64,000 bases of DNA, taken from Sphaerotilus mobilis. GTDB taxonomy: Bacteria > Pseudomonadota > Gammaproteobacteria > Burkholderiales > Burkholderiaceae_C. A program made the translations under genes and the position numbers. Under the pieces are notes generated by a model. It searched no databases and was not told the origin of the DNA. It saw only the letters and a list, made by a program, of their open reading frames with translations. The DNA is taken from contig NZ_SGWV01000008.1 of NCBI RefSeq assembly GCF_004216565.1, positions 620,001-684,000 of the forward strand, in the 5' to 3' direction. Numbering within the stretch: the stretch's first letter is position 1; the number at the start of each line of letters is the position of its first letter. Below, piece by piece: positions 18,629 to 27,628 of the stretch.

Positions 18629-18640
18629 ATTGGATCCAAT
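18629..18640. promoter_or_regulatory. VanR operator
   Basis: ATTGGATCCAAT is a perfect palindrome identical, as I recall it, to the VanR operator described for Caulobacter crescentus. It lies just downstream of the predicted vanAB transcription start, where a bound repressor would block initiation or clearance. Confidence 0.85.
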
Positions 18641-18675
18641 AAGCCACCCAACACGCCCCCAACTCGGAGACACGC

Positions 18676-19749
18676 ATGCACATCAAGAACGCCTGGTACG
18701 TGGCGGCCAGCCCGGTCGAGATCGACCCCAAGCCGCTCGGCCGGATGATCTGCGGCGAGCGCATGGTCTTCCACCGGGGCCAGCAGGGTCAGGCCGTCGC
18801 GCTGGAGGACTGGTGCCCACACCGCGGCGCGCCGCTGTCGCTGGGCCGCGTCGTCGACGGCCAGCTGGTGTGCGGCTACCACGGACTGACGATGGGCTGC
18901 GATGGCCGCACCGTCGCGATGCCGGGCCAGCGGGTGCGTGGCTTCGCGCCGATCCGTGCCTTCCCGGTGATCGAGCGGCACGGCTTCATCTGGGTCTGGC
19001 CGGGCGACGCGGGCCAGGCCGATGCCAGCCTGATCCCTGACCTGACCTGGGCCAGCGACCCCGAGTGGCGCTTCGGCGGCGGCATGTACCACGTCGCCTG
19101 CGACCACCGTCTGATGATCGACAACCTGATGGACCTGACGCACGAGACCTATGTGCACCAGGGCAGCATCGGCCAGCCCGAGATCGACGAGACGCCCTGC
19201 AAGACGACGGTCGACGGCGACACCGCCACGACCGCCCGCTTCATGGATGGCATTCAGGCGCCGCCCTTCTGGCGCATGGCCATGCGCGCCCACGGTTTGG
19301 ACGACAGCCAGCCGGTCGACCGCTGGCAGGTCTGCCACTACAGCCCGCCCAGCCACGTGATGATCGAGGTCGGCGTGGCCCTGGCCGGACGCGGTGGCCG
19401 CGCGGCCCCGCGCGAGGCCCGCACCTCGGCCATCGTGGTCGACTTCATCACGCCCGAGACCGAGACCAGCATCTGGTACTTCTGGGGCATGGCCCGCAAC
19501 TTCCGGCCCGATGACGAGGCGTTGACGACGCAGATCCGCGAAGGCCAGCGCAAGATCTTCGGCGAGGACCTGGAGATGCTCGAACGCCAGCAGGCCAACC
19601 TGCTGAAGTGGCCCGAACGCGAGCTGCTGCGCCTGAACATCGATGCCGGCGGCGTGCACGCCCGCAAGGTCATCGCCCGGCACGTGGCCGAGGAACGTGC
19701 GGCGGCAGCAGCCCTTGCAGGCGCCGCCAGCCAGACCGGCGGGGCCTGA
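18676..19749 (+). CDS. vanA: Vanillate O-demethylase oxygenase subunit
   Basis: 357 residues. An N-terminal Rieske domain shows C-P-H-R-G-A-P and C-G-Y-H-G-L, the two Cys/His pairs of the [2Fe-2S] cluster. The C-terminal catalytic domain has D-N-L-M-D-L-T-H-E-T-Y-V-H, the mononuclear iron site of VanA-type oxygenases. With VanB it converts vanillate to protocatechuate and formaldehyde. GGAG precedes the ATG. vanB follows after four bases, and vanR is divergent with matching operators, so the substrate assignment to vanillate is well supported. Confidence 0.95.
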   Translation: MHIKNAWYVAASPVEIDPKPLGRMICGERMVFHRGQQGQAVALEDWCPHRGAPLSLGRVVDGQLVCGYHGLTMGCDGRTVAMPGQRVRGFAPIRAFPVIERHGFIWVWPGDAGQADASLIPDLTWASDPEWRFGGGMYHVACDHRLMIDNLMDLTHETYVHQGSIGQPEIDETPCKTTVDGDTATTARFMDGIQAPPFWRMAMRAHGLDDSQPVDRWQVCHYSPPSHVMIEVGVALAGRGGRAAPREARTSAIVVDFITPETETSIWYFWGMARNFRPDDEALTTQIREGQRKIFGEDLEMLERQQANLLKWPERELLRLNIDAGGVHARKVIARHVAEERAAAAALAGAASQTGGA

Positions 19750-19753
19750 ACCC

Positions 19754-20746
19754 ATGGCGACGTCAGACCCTGCCCTGCTGCGCGTGCGCGTGGCCGCCAA
19801 GGCACCGCTCGCCGAAGGCATCTGTGGCCTGGAACTGGTGGCGGACGATGGCGGTGCCCTGCCCGCCTTCAGCGCCGGTGCCCATGTCGACCTGCACCTC
19901 GGGCCCGGCCTGGTGCGGCCGTACTCGCTGTGCAACGACCCGGCCGAGACCCACCGCTACCGCCTGGGCGTGCTGCGCGAGCCCGCCTCGCGCGGCGGCT
20001 CGGCGGCGGTGCACGACAGGCTGGCGCTTGGCGACACCTTGTCGATCAGCCGGCCGCGCAACCTGTTTGCCCTGGCCGAGCCCTTGAACAAGGGCCGGCA
20101 CCTTCTGCTGGCCGGCGGCATCGGCCTCACGCCCCTGCTGGCGATGGCGCAGGCGCTGCACCGGGCGGGCGCGGACTTCATGCTGCATGTGGCCGCACGC
20201 AGCGCAGCGCGCCTGGCCTTCCGCGACGAGCTGGCCACCGCGCCGTGGTCCGGCCGTGTCAGCCTGCACCTGGACGACGGCCCCGAGCCGCAGCGCCTGG
20301 ACCTCGCCGCGCTGCTGGCTGACCGGCGGCCGGACGATCACCTCTACCTCTGCGGCCCGGCCGGGATGCTGGCCGCCGCTCGCGCTGCGGCGTCTGCGGC
20401 GCAGTGGCCAGCGAGCCACGTCCATGTCGAATCCTTCGGCGCTGCGGCGCCGGAGGCCGGACGGGACGGCGCCCCGGCCGGCAGCTTCGAGCTGGAACTG
20501 GCCCGCTCCGGCCGCGTCATCCTGGTCGCCCCCGACCAGACCGCCCTGCAGGCCCTGCACGCGGCCGGCTGCGAACTGCCCAGTTCCTGCGAACAAGGCA
20601 TCTGCGGCACCTGCCTGACGCCGGTGCTCTCGGGCATCCCCGACCACCGGGACCAGTACCTCGAACCCAACGAGCAGGCCGCCAACGACCAGTTCCTGCC
20701 GTGCTGCTCACGGGCCCGTTCGGCGCGCCTGGTGGTCGATCTCTGA
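19754..20746 (+). CDS. vanB: Vanillate O-demethylase reductase subunit
   Basis: 330 residues. The order is that of phthalate dioxygenase reductase-type proteins: FMN domain (R-P-Y-S-L-C-N-D-P near residue 55), NAD domain (L-L-A-G-G-I-G-L-T-P-L and L-C-G-P-A-G-M-L), then a C-terminal plant-type ferredoxin with C-E-x6-C-E-Q-G-I-C-G-T-C and a final F-L-P-C-C. It passes electrons from NADH to VanA. The ATG is four bases after the vanA stop, indicating a bicistronic operon. Confidence 0.95.
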   Translation: MATSDPALLRVRVAAKAPLAEGICGLELVADDGGALPAFSAGAHVDLHLGPGLVRPYSLCNDPAETHRYRLGVLREPASRGGSAAVHDRLALGDTLSISRPRNLFALAEPLNKGRHLLLAGGIGLTPLLAMAQALHRAGADFMLHVAARSAARLAFRDELATAPWSGRVSLHLDDGPEPQRLDLAALLADRRPDDHLYLCGPAGMLAAARAAASAAQWPASHVHVESFGAAAPEAGRDGAPAGSFELELARSGRVILVAPDQTALQALHAAGCELPSSCEQGICGTCLTPVLSGIPDHRDQYLEPNEQAANDQFLPCCSRARSARLVVDL

Positions 20747-21214
20747 GGCCGCCGGGCCGATCACCCCGCCCGCGGGTCAGTGGACACTGTGTCACCCCTG
20801 GGCAGGCCAGCCTGACCGGGCGCGCCCCAGCGTGGGACAACGGCACGCCTTTGGCGTGACTCCGGGGCGACTGCGGACCCGTCTTGGACAGGGTCTTCCC
20901 TTGAAGGGTGCAGAAAGCGGGGCTTTTGCAGCCGTGGCGCACGGTTTTTGTGCCTGACGGTCCGCAACTTGCGATGCCTGCCGCACAACCGGACGACGGA
21001 CGCCGGGCAAGGCCTTGCCCCGTGCTGTAGACCGTCACGTCCCGGGTTGTGCAACCACGCACACGGGCCACACCCCTCGCCCGCGCCCGCCTGGTCGCCT
21101 GCAGTCGGCCGGTCGACGAACGCACGCACCCGTGCCCCTGCGTCGCCCTGCAACGCCGCTGGCCACTGGCCGGCCGGCAGCCGTGCTCGCCCTCACATCC
21201 ACTGGAGACACCTC
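20747..21214. other. 467-bp stretch without a convincing gene
   Basis: This lies between vanB and the DUF1097 gene. It contains a perfect 16-bp palindrome, GGGCAAGGCCTTGCCC, at 21005-21020 and short hairpins near 20883-20930, none followed by a T tract. Open frames on both strands here are arginine/proline-rich and lack ribosome sites. It may hold the vanAB terminator and the DUF1097 promoter, but neither stands out. Confidence 0.5.
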
Positions 21215-21700
21215 ATGACCTTGCTGATTGCCTTGGCGATCTCGATCGGCCTGCTGGCCGTCGTCGCGACCTTCCTCTTCCTCGGCCCCCTGGCCGCCCT
21301 GAACGTCCAGATCTGGCAGGCCTTCATCGCCTGGGCCAGCTTTTTCCACAACGGCGGCAAGACCGACGGTGCCCTGAAGACCGTCATCTGCATGTCCTTC
21401 GGCGCCGTGGTCGGCATGGCCTCGGTGATGCTGGCGGGACACCTCGGTGGCCTGGGCGCCCTGGCCGCCCCGGTGGCCGTGGGCATCGGCGCGGCGGTGA
21501 TCGTGCTGGCCGCACACGTGCCGCAGCTGTCGACCATCCCGTCGTGCGTCTATGGCTTTGCCAGCGTCGCCGGCCTGATCCTGCTCAAGGGCACCGCGCC
21601 AATGGATGCGATCGTGCCGACCATCGTCTCGATCGCACTGGGCACCGCCTTCGGCTGGTTGTCTGAACAGATCGCCGGCAAGCTGACCAAGTCCGCCTGA
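21215..21700 (+). CDS. DUF1097 inner-membrane protein
   Basis: 161 residues with about four to five hydrophobic segments, including I-W-Q-A-F-I-A-W-A-S-F-F-H-N-G-G-K near residue 35, the DUF1097 signature, and P-S-C-V-Y-G-F-A-S. GGAG precedes the ATG by nine bases. The family has no established function. It stands alone between vanAB and a convergent transketolase gene, with a long leader. Confidence 0.85.
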   Translation: MTLLIALAISIGLLAVVATFLFLGPLAALNVQIWQAFIAWASFFHNGGKTDGALKTVICMSFGAVVGMASVMLAGHLGGLGALAAPVAVGIGAAVIVLAAHVPQLSTIPSCVYGFASVAGLILLKGTAPMDAIVPTIVSIALGTAFGWLSEQIAGKLTKSA

Positions 21701-21727
21701 CGCGCAAGGTCCGACAGGACCGGCGCA

Positions 21728-21752
21728 GGCTGCCCGATCGCATCGGGCAGCC
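21728..21752. terminator. Strong hairpin between convergent genes
   Basis: GGCTGCCCGAT pairs perfectly with ATCGGGCAGCC around a CGC loop (11-bp stem). It sits between the DUF1097 and transketolase stops and could serve both strands, but it lacks a T tract on either side. Confidence 0.5.
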
Positions 21753-21805
21753 CGGCGGCGGCGTCAGGCGTCTGTGGTCGATCGGCCATGGTCAAGCGGC
21801 CGTGT

Positions 21806-23815
21806 TCACGCCGTCGTCAACGCCAGCAGCCGGCTCGCCTCGGCCACGATCGCCTCGGCGGTGATGCCGAAGTGGCGGTACAGCTCCTCGGCGGTGCCGC
21901 AGGCGCCAAAGCCCGTCATGCCGATGAACCCTCCCCGTTCGCCCAGCCAGCGGTCCCAGCCAAAGCGCATCGCCGCTTCGCAGCCGACCCGCACGGTGCT
22001 GCGGCCCAGCACCTCGGCGCGGTAGCTGGCGTCCTGTTCCTCGAACAACTCCCAGCAGGGCATCGAGACCACGGCGGTCGACACGCCTTGACCTTGCAGC
22101 ATGGCCTGCGCGGCCAGCGCCAGCGCCACCTCCGACCCGGTCGCCAGCAGCGTGACCTTGCGCGGGCCGAGGCGCTCGTCATGGCCAGACAGCACATAGG
22201 CGCCGCGACGCGACAGGTTGACCGCGCTGGCCGCACTCTCGGCGCTGCGCACATGCGGCAGGCACTGGCGCGCGAACACCAGCGTGCAAGGGCCGCTGCG
22301 GTGTTCGTAGGCGATCTCCCAGCACTCGGCCGCCTCGACGGCATCGGCCGGCCGCAACACGCGCATGTTCGGCATGGCGCGCAGCGAGGCCAGGATCTCG
22401 ACCGGCTGATGGGTCGGCCCGTTGCGGCCGATGCCGATGGAATCGTGGCTGAAGACAAAGCGCACCGGCAGGCCCATCAGCGCGGCCATGCGCATCGCCG
22501 GGCGTTCGTAGTCGGCGAAGGCGAGATAGGTCACCGCCAGCGGCAGCACGCCGCCATGGGCGGCCATGCCATTGGCCATCGCGCCCATGACGTGCTCGCG
22601 CACGCCGCAGTGCACATAGGCACCGCTGCGGTCGCTGGCGGTGTGGGCCGTGAGGCGGCGCTTGTGGTTGGTCGGCGCCTCCAGGTCGGCGCAGGCCACC
22701 ATGCGCTCGGGCAGCAGGTCGACCAGCGCGTCGTTGATCTCGGCCGATTCGAAGATGCCGCTGGGCAAGGGGGCGCGTTGGGGCGCCTGACGCTTGTGGG
22801 CAGCCAGCACGTCGCGCCAGCCCTCGGGCAGTTCGCCAGCCAGCACACGTTCGAACTCGGCGCGTTGCGCCGCCGGCAGCGCCGACGTGCGACGCAACCA
22901 GGCCGCGCGCTCGGCCGCGCCGCGACGGCCAGCGGCCCGCCAGGCTTGCTGCACGTCGGCCGGCAGCTCGAAGGGCGGATGCGACCAGCCCAGTTGCACA
23001 CGGGCGGCCTGCGCATCGGCCGGGAAGAGCTTGCCGCTGTGCCCACCACGCTGGCCTTCCAGCCGCGCCACGCCGCGCGCGATCACGGTGCGGCAGGCCA
23101 GCATCGACGGCCGCGGGTCGCCTCGGGCGGCGTCCAGCGCGGCCGAGACCGCCTCCAGGTCATGCCCGTCCAGCTCGACGACATGCCAGCCGGCGACGCG
23201 GCAGCGTTCGGCCACGTCCTCGCTGATGGACAGGTCGGTGGCGCCGTCGTCGGTGATGCGGTTGTCGTCCCACAGCAGCGTCAGCTTGCCCAGCTGCAGG
23301 TGGCCGGCCAGCGCGATCATTTCCTGGCCGACACCTTCTTGCAGGCAGCCATCGCCGACAAAGGCATAGGTGCGGTGGTCGACCAGTCCAGGGCCAAAAC
23401 GGGCGTTCAGGAAGGCCTCGGCCACGGCCATGCCGAAGGCGTTGGCGATGCCCTGGCCGAGCGGGCCGGTGGTGACCTCGATGCCGGCGCTGACATCGCG
23501 TTCGGGGTGGCCTTCGCAGGCCGAGCCGAAGTCGCGGAAGGTGCGCAGCTGCTCGATGCCCATGCGCGCATGACCGGTCAGGTGCAGCACGGCATACAGC
23601 AGCATCGAGCCGTGACCGTTGGACAGCACGACCCGGTCGCGGTCCGGCCAGGTCGGGTCGGCGGCGTCGAACTTCAGGTGACGGGTGTAGAGCGCGGTGG
23701 CGATCTCGGCCATGCCCAGCGGCACGCCCTGATGCCCTTCGCCGGCCCGCACGATGGCATCGATCGCCAGAAAGCGGATCGCATGGGCCAGCGCCCCGGG
23801 TGCGGGCGTCTTCAT
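21806..23815 (-). CDS. Full-length transketolase
   Basis: 669 residues from the ATG at 23815, which overlaps the preceding stop as ATGA. All three transketolase regions are present: H-Q-G-V-P-L-G-M near the N-terminus, the thiamin-diphosphate motif G-D-G-C-L-Q-E-G through W-D-D-N-R-I-T, the pyrimidine-binding part with V-R-E-H-V-M-G-A and G-R-N-G-P-T-H-Q-P-V-E, and the C-terminal domain. It follows a two-gene split transketolase in the same translationally coupled array, which is unexpected. It might be the housekeeping enzyme or have a special ketose substrate; the context favours the latter. Confidence 0.92.
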   Translation of the reverse strand: MKTPAPGALAHAIRFLAIDAIVRAGEGHQGVPLGMAEIATALYTRHLKFDAADPTWPDRDRVVLSNGHGSMLLYAVLHLTGHARMGIEQLRTFRDFGSACEGHPERDVSAGIEVTTGPLGQGIANAFGMAVAEAFLNARFGPGLVDHRTYAFVGDGCLQEGVGQEMIALAGHLQLGKLTLLWDDNRITDDGATDLSISEDVAERCRVAGWHVVELDGHDLEAVSAALDAARGDPRPSMLACRTVIARGVARLEGQRGGHSGKLFPADAQAARVQLGWSHPPFELPADVQQAWRAAGRRGAAERAAWLRRTSALPAAQRAEFERVLAGELPEGWRDVLAAHKRQAPQRAPLPSGIFESAEINDALVDLLPERMVACADLEAPTNHKRRLTAHTASDRSGAYVHCGVREHVMGAMANGMAAHGGVLPLAVTYLAFADYERPAMRMAALMGLPVRFVFSHDSIGIGRNGPTHQPVEILASLRAMPNMRVLRPADAVEAAECWEIAYEHRSGPCTLVFARQCLPHVRSAESAASAVNLSRRGAYVLSGHDERLGPRKVTLLATGSEVALALAAQAMLQGQGVSTAVVSMPCWELFEEQDASYRAEVLGRSTVRVGCEAAMRFGWDRWLGERGGFIGMTGFGACGTAEELYRHFGITAEAIVAEASRLLALTTA

Positions 23816-24822
23816 CCCAGCCACGCCTTCACACGCGCACCCAGCACGCTGCGGCTGATGCCGTAGCGGTCATGCAGCGTGGGCAATGCACCGGCGTCCA
23901 GGAAGGCGTCCGGCAGACCGGCCAACTGGAATCCGGCTGGCTGGACGCGGTGGCGCAGCAGCACGGCCGCGACCGCCTCGCCCAGGCCGCCGATCACCGA
24001 ATGGTTCTCGGCCACGACCACCAGGCGCGGCCGGGCCTGCACCGCCGCGACGATGGCGGCCTCGTCCAGCGGCTTGATGGTCGGACAGTGCAGCACCGCC
24101 ACGCCGATGTGGTCGGCGGCCAGATCCTGCGCGACCTCCAGCGCGCGCATGGTCAGGATGCCGCTGCTGATGATCAGCACGTCTGCGCCTTCGCGCAGCA
24201 CCTTGGCCTTGCCCAGCTCGAAGCGGTAGCCCTCGATCTCGTCGAGCACCACCGGCACCTGGCCGCGCAGCAAGCGCATGTAGACGGGGCCCGGGTGGGC
24301 GGCGATCTGCGGCACGGCCTGCTCGATGTCGATCGCGTCGCACGGGTCGACGATGGTCAGGCCGGGCACCGCCCGCATCATGGCGAGGTCGTCGGTGGCC
24401 TGGTGGCTGGGGCCGTAGCCGGTGGTCAGGCCGGGCAAGGCGCAGCAGATCTTGACGTTGAGGTTCTCCTCGGCGATCACCTGATGGATGAAGTCATAGG
24501 CGCGCCGGGTGCCGAACACCGCGTAGGTGGTGGCAAAGGGCACCAGGCCGACCTTGGCCATGCCACCGGCGGCGGCCATCAGCAGCTGCTCGGCCATGCC
24601 CATCTGGAAGTAGCGCTCGGGGTGGGCCTGGGCGAACAGGTGCAGGTCGGTGTACTTGGCCAGATCGGCGCTCAGGCCGACGATCTGCGGCTGTTCGGCC
24701 GCCAGCGCGACCAGGGCCTTGCCAAAGGGCGCGGCCCGCACGCGCTGCCCTTCCGAGGCGATCGACGCGATCATGGCCGAGGTGGTGAGACGGGGCTTGG
24801 CGCCCGCAGCGGTGCCGCTCAT
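23812..24822 (-). CDS. Transketolase, C-terminal subunit
   Basis: 336 residues, matching the pyrimidine-binding and C-terminal halves of transketolase: F-G-K-A-L-V-A-L-A, then F-Q-M-G-M-A-E-Q-L-L-M-A-A-A-G-G containing the conserved glutamate, and G-P-S-H-Q-A-T-D-D. The start overlaps the stop of the N-terminal subunit gene by 4 nt and the stop overlaps the next start likewise. Such split enzymes form alpha2beta2 transketolases in several pathways, including sulfoquinovose degradation. The specific substrate is not deducible. Confidence 0.9.
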   Translation of the reverse strand: MSGTAAGAKPRLTTSAMIASIASEGQRVRAAPFGKALVALAAEQPQIVGLSADLAKYTDLHLFAQAHPERYFQMGMAEQLLMAAAGGMAKVGLVPFATTYAVFGTRRAYDFIHQVIAEENLNVKICCALPGLTTGYGPSHQATDDLAMMRAVPGLTIVDPCDAIDIEQAVPQIAAHPGPVYMRLLRGQVPVVLDEIEGYRFELGKAKVLREGADVLIISSGILTMRALEVAQDLAADHIGVAVLHCPTIKPLDEAAIVAAVQARPRLVVVAENHSVIGGLGEAVAAVLLRHRVQPAGFQLAGLPDAFLDAGALPTLHDRYGISRSVLGARVKAWLG

Positions 24823-25676
24823 GACGGGATCCCTCCGGTGGGTTCGGACGCATCGAGGATGTCGAGGGCGAGCCGCCATTCCGGCGGATCGACGCGGATG
24901 AAATGGTTCTTCTCGCGCGTCTCCAGGAACGGCACGCCCTTGCCCATCAAGGTGTCGAACAAGATGACGCGTGGCTGCCGGCCCGTGTGGGCACGTGCCG
25001 CGTCGAAGGCCTGCAGCACGGCGGCAAGGTCGTTGCCGTCCACGCGCTGCACGAACCAGCCAAAGGCCGACCACTTGTCGTGCAGCGGCTCGAAGCCCAT
25101 CACCTGGCTGGACGGGCCGTCGGCCTGCTGGTTGTTGATGTCGACCAGGCAGATCAGGCGATCGAGGCCATGGTGGGCCGCGCCCATGGCGGCTTCCCAG
25201 GTCGCGCCCTCATCGAGCTCGCCATCGGACATCGAGTTGTAGACCCAGGCCCCGTGGCCCTGCTGGCGCAGACCCAGTGCCATGCCCACGCCGATGGCCA
25301 GACCCTGGCCCAGCGAGCCGCCGGACATCTCCATGCCGGGCGTGTAGGTGGCCATGCCCGACATCGGCAGGCGGCTGTCGTCGCTGCCGTAGGTCTCGAG
25401 TTCACTCTCGGGGATGACACCGGCCTCGATCAGGGCGGCGTAGTGGGCGATCGCATAGTGGCCATGGGACAGCAGGAAGCGGTCGCGGCCGGCCCATTGC
25501 GGGTCCTCGGGTCGCATCTGCAGGGCATGGCGGTAGGCGACGGCGAGCACGTCGGCCCAGCCCAGCGCCTGGCCGATGTAGCCCTGGCCCTGGACCTCGC
25601 CCATGCGCAGGGCCAGACGGCGGATGCGCCAGGCGGCCCGGGCCAGCGCCGGCAGCGCGGCAGCGGAGTCGGTCAT
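24819..25676 (-). CDS. Transketolase, N-terminal subunit
   Basis: 285 residues from the ATG at 25676, with GAGG nine bases upstream; an ATG at 25703 is less likely. It has G-Q-G-Y-I-G-Q-A-L-G at the N-terminus, S-H-G-H-Y-A-I-A-H-Y, and the thiamin-diphosphate region M-S-D-G-E-L-D-E-G through V-D-I-N-N-Q-Q-A-D-G. Together with the next gene it makes one complete transketolase. It follows the TRAP transporter genes by 66 bp in the same operon. Confidence 0.9.
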   Translation of the reverse strand: MTDSAAALPALARAAWRIRRLALRMGEVQGQGYIGQALGWADVLAVAYRHALQMRPEDPQWAGRDRFLLSHGHYAIAHYAALIEAGVIPESELETYGSDDSRLPMSGMATYTPGMEMSGGSLGQGLAIGVGMALGLRQQGHGAWVYNSMSDGELDEGATWEAAMGAAHHGLDRLICLVDINNQQADGPSSQVMGFEPLHDKWSAFGWFVQRVDGNDLAAVLQAFDAARAHTGRQPRVILFDTLMGKGVPFLETREKNHFIRVDPPEWRLALDILDASEPTGGIPS

Positions 25677-25742
25677 CGTGGAATCCTCGAAAGGGATGGA
25701 CAAGCGTGGGTAGGCCCGGACCGGCCGGGCCAGCGAAGGGGC

Positions 25743-27002
25743 TCAGCGCAGGATGCTGGCCGGCACGTAGGACACCAGCGCCAGCACGCCGAAGGCGACC
25801 AGGTAGAAGGGCCCGAGCTCGCGCACGGTCTGGCCCACCTTGACCTTGGCCAGCGCGCTGGTGATGAACAGCGTCGTGCCCACCGGCGGCGTGTACAGGC
25901 CGATGGCAAGGTTCACGACCATCATGATTCCGAGCTGGGTCATGTCCATGCCGATGCTCTGGGCCAGCGGCACGAACACCGGGGTCAGCAGCAGCACGGC
26001 AGCCGGCAGGTCGATGAACATGCCCAGGAAGAGCATCAGCAGGTTCATCAGGAAGATCACCAGCCAGCGGGCATGCACATGCTCCTGCACCCACTGCGCG
26101 ACACCCTGCGGCATCTGGTCGAAGGTCAGCAGCCAACCGATGGCTGCGGACGCCATGATCACCAGCAGCACCACCCCGGTGGCCAGACCGGCATGCACGA
26201 TGGCGTCGTTCAAGCGGCGCCAGCCGAGGTCGCGGTAGATGACCGCCGAGACCAGACCGGCATAGAGCGTCGACAGCACCGCCACCTCGGTCGGCGTGGC
26301 GATGCCAAAGCGCAGGAAGACGATGATCAGCACCGGCAGCACCACCGCCGGCGAGGCATAGGCCAGGTGGCGCCAGAAGGCCGGCGCGTCGAACGGTGCC
26401 GTCTCGCGCGGCAGGTTGCGGCGCTTGCCGACCCACCAGCAGGCCGCCATGAAGCCGCCGCACATCAGCAGGCCCGGCAGCACGCCGGCCACGAACAGCG
26501 CGGCGATCGAGGCGCCGGAGGTCAGCGCAAACAAGATCATCGGGATCGACGGCGGGATCAGGATGTCGATGGTGGCCGCCGCCGCCAGCGTCGCCGCAGA
26601 GAACGCGGCCGGATAGCCCAGCCGCTTGTGCCACGGGATCAGCAGCGAGCCGATCGCCGAGGCGTCGGCCACGGCCGAGCCGGAGACGCCGCCGAACAGC
26701 GTCGACGACAACACGCCGACCTGGGCCGGACCGCCGTGGAAGCGGCCGATCAGCGCCGACAGCACGCCCACCAGTGCCTCGCCGAGCCGGCCGCCCATCA
26801 TCAGCGTGCCGGTCAGCATGAAGAACGGTATGGCGATCAGCGGAAAACTCTGCACCTGGGCCACCATCTGCTGCACCAGCAGATCCAGCGGCACACGCTC
26901 GGAGCTGGCTGCAGCGGCCATCGCGGCCACCAGCAGCGCATGGGCGATCGGCATCGCCGCCGTGGCGGCGGCCATGAAGACCAGCAGGATCAGGGCACTC
27001 AT
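25743..27002 (-). CDS. dctM: TRAP transporter large permease
   Basis: 419 residues with about 11-12 hydrophobic segments and the DctM signatures F-P-L-I-A-I-P-F-F-M-L-T-G, S-A-V-A-D-A-S-A-I-G and P-S-I-P-M-I-L-F. It is the Na+-driven membrane component of a tripartite ATP-independent periplasmic importer. It lies between the small permease and split transketolase genes, so the imported compound is probably the substrate of the enzymes encoded in this operon. Confidence 0.93.
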   Translation of the reverse strand: MSALILLVFMAAATAAMPIAHALLVAAMAAAASSERVPLDLLVQQMVAQVQSFPLIAIPFFMLTGTLMMGGRLGEALVGVLSALIGRFHGGPAQVGVLSSTLFGGVSGSAVADASAIGSLLIPWHKRLGYPAAFSAATLAAAATIDILIPPSIPMILFALTSGASIAALFVAGVLPGLLMCGGFMAACWWVGKRRNLPRETAPFDAPAFWRHLAYASPAVVLPVLIIVFLRFGIATPTEVAVLSTLYAGLVSAVIYRDLGWRRLNDAIVHAGLATGVVLLVIMASAAIGWLLTFDQMPQGVAQWVQEHVHARWLVIFLMNLLMLFLGMFIDLPAAVLLLTPVFVPLAQSIGMDMTQLGIMMVVNLAIGLYTPPVGTTLFITSALAKVKVGQTVRELGPFYLVAFGVLALVSYVPASILR

Positions 27003-27054
27003 CGGGGGGTCCTTCGAACCAGGGGCATCACGTCGACCCGGTCATGCCGGGCCC

Positions 27055-27087
27055 TACGACCTTCGGACTACCTTCGGACGACCTTCA
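27055..27087. repeat. 11-bp tandem repeat between dctM and dctQ
   Basis: Three imperfect copies of N4-ACCTTCG run through the gap and into the dctQ stop codon. The 11-bp period is close to one helical turn. Slippage duplication is the simplest explanation. Confidence 0.55.
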
Positions 27088-27621
27088 CCAGTGCGCCACG
27101 GGCACCGGCGGCGCGCCGTCTTCACCCTGCGGCGCCTCGACCGGCGGGAGCCGCCAGACGCGCCAGGCCGATTGCGCCGCCAACAGCGCCAGCAACGCCA
27201 TGCCGACCATCACGCAGGCATAGGTGACCGAGCCGGGCACGCCCAGGATCGGCGACTTCTCGTCGTGGACCAGTTCCAGCATGCGCCATGTCGCCACCGT
27301 CAGGGTGCCGTAGAGGCCGGCCACCATCGCCCAGCTGCCACACGCGACGATGCGCCGCGCGGCAGGCGGCAAGGCGTCCATCAGGAAGGTGGTGGCGATG
27401 TGCGCGCCCTGCTGGGCGGCCAGCACCACGCCGGCCATCACCAGCCAGGGGAACAGCAGCTCGGGGACCTCGTTGCCCCATTGCAGGCTGCCGCCGCCGG
27501 CATAACGCAGCACGGTGTTGCCCACCAGGATCACGAAGATCACGGCGGTGGACAACCACAGCACCAGGCGGCAGAAGCCGCCGATGGCACGTTCGATCCA
27601 GCCGGGCTGGGCAGCTTGCAT
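27085..27621 (-). CDS. dctQ: TRAP transporter small permease
   Basis: 178 residues with four hydrophobic segments, W-G-N-E-V-P-E-L-L-F-P-W-L-V near residue 42 and A-H-I-A-T-T-F-L in the middle, as in DctQ proteins. It partners the large permease. It starts seven bases after the binding protein stop. The C-terminus is Pro/Glu-rich. Confidence 0.9.
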   Translation of the reverse strand: MQAAQPGWIERAIGGFCRLVLWLSTAVIFVILVGNTVLRYAGGGSLQWGNEVPELLFPWLVMAGVVLAAQQGAHIATTFLMDALPPAARRIVACGSWAMVAGLYGTLTVATWRMLELVHDEKSPILGVPGSVTYACVMVGMALLALLAAQSAWRVWRLPPVEAPQGEDGAPPVPVAHW

Positions 27622-27628
27622 GTCGGGC

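Noticed and set aside
20993-21020. Guanidine-II (mini-ykkC) riboswitch before DUF1097
   Set aside because: ACGA-like bases occur, but not two hairpins with ACGR loops at the required spacing.
20761-21153. 130-codon minus-strand frame in the vanB-DUF1097 gap
   Set aside because: No ribosome site, Pro/Arg-rich composition, no recognisable motif.
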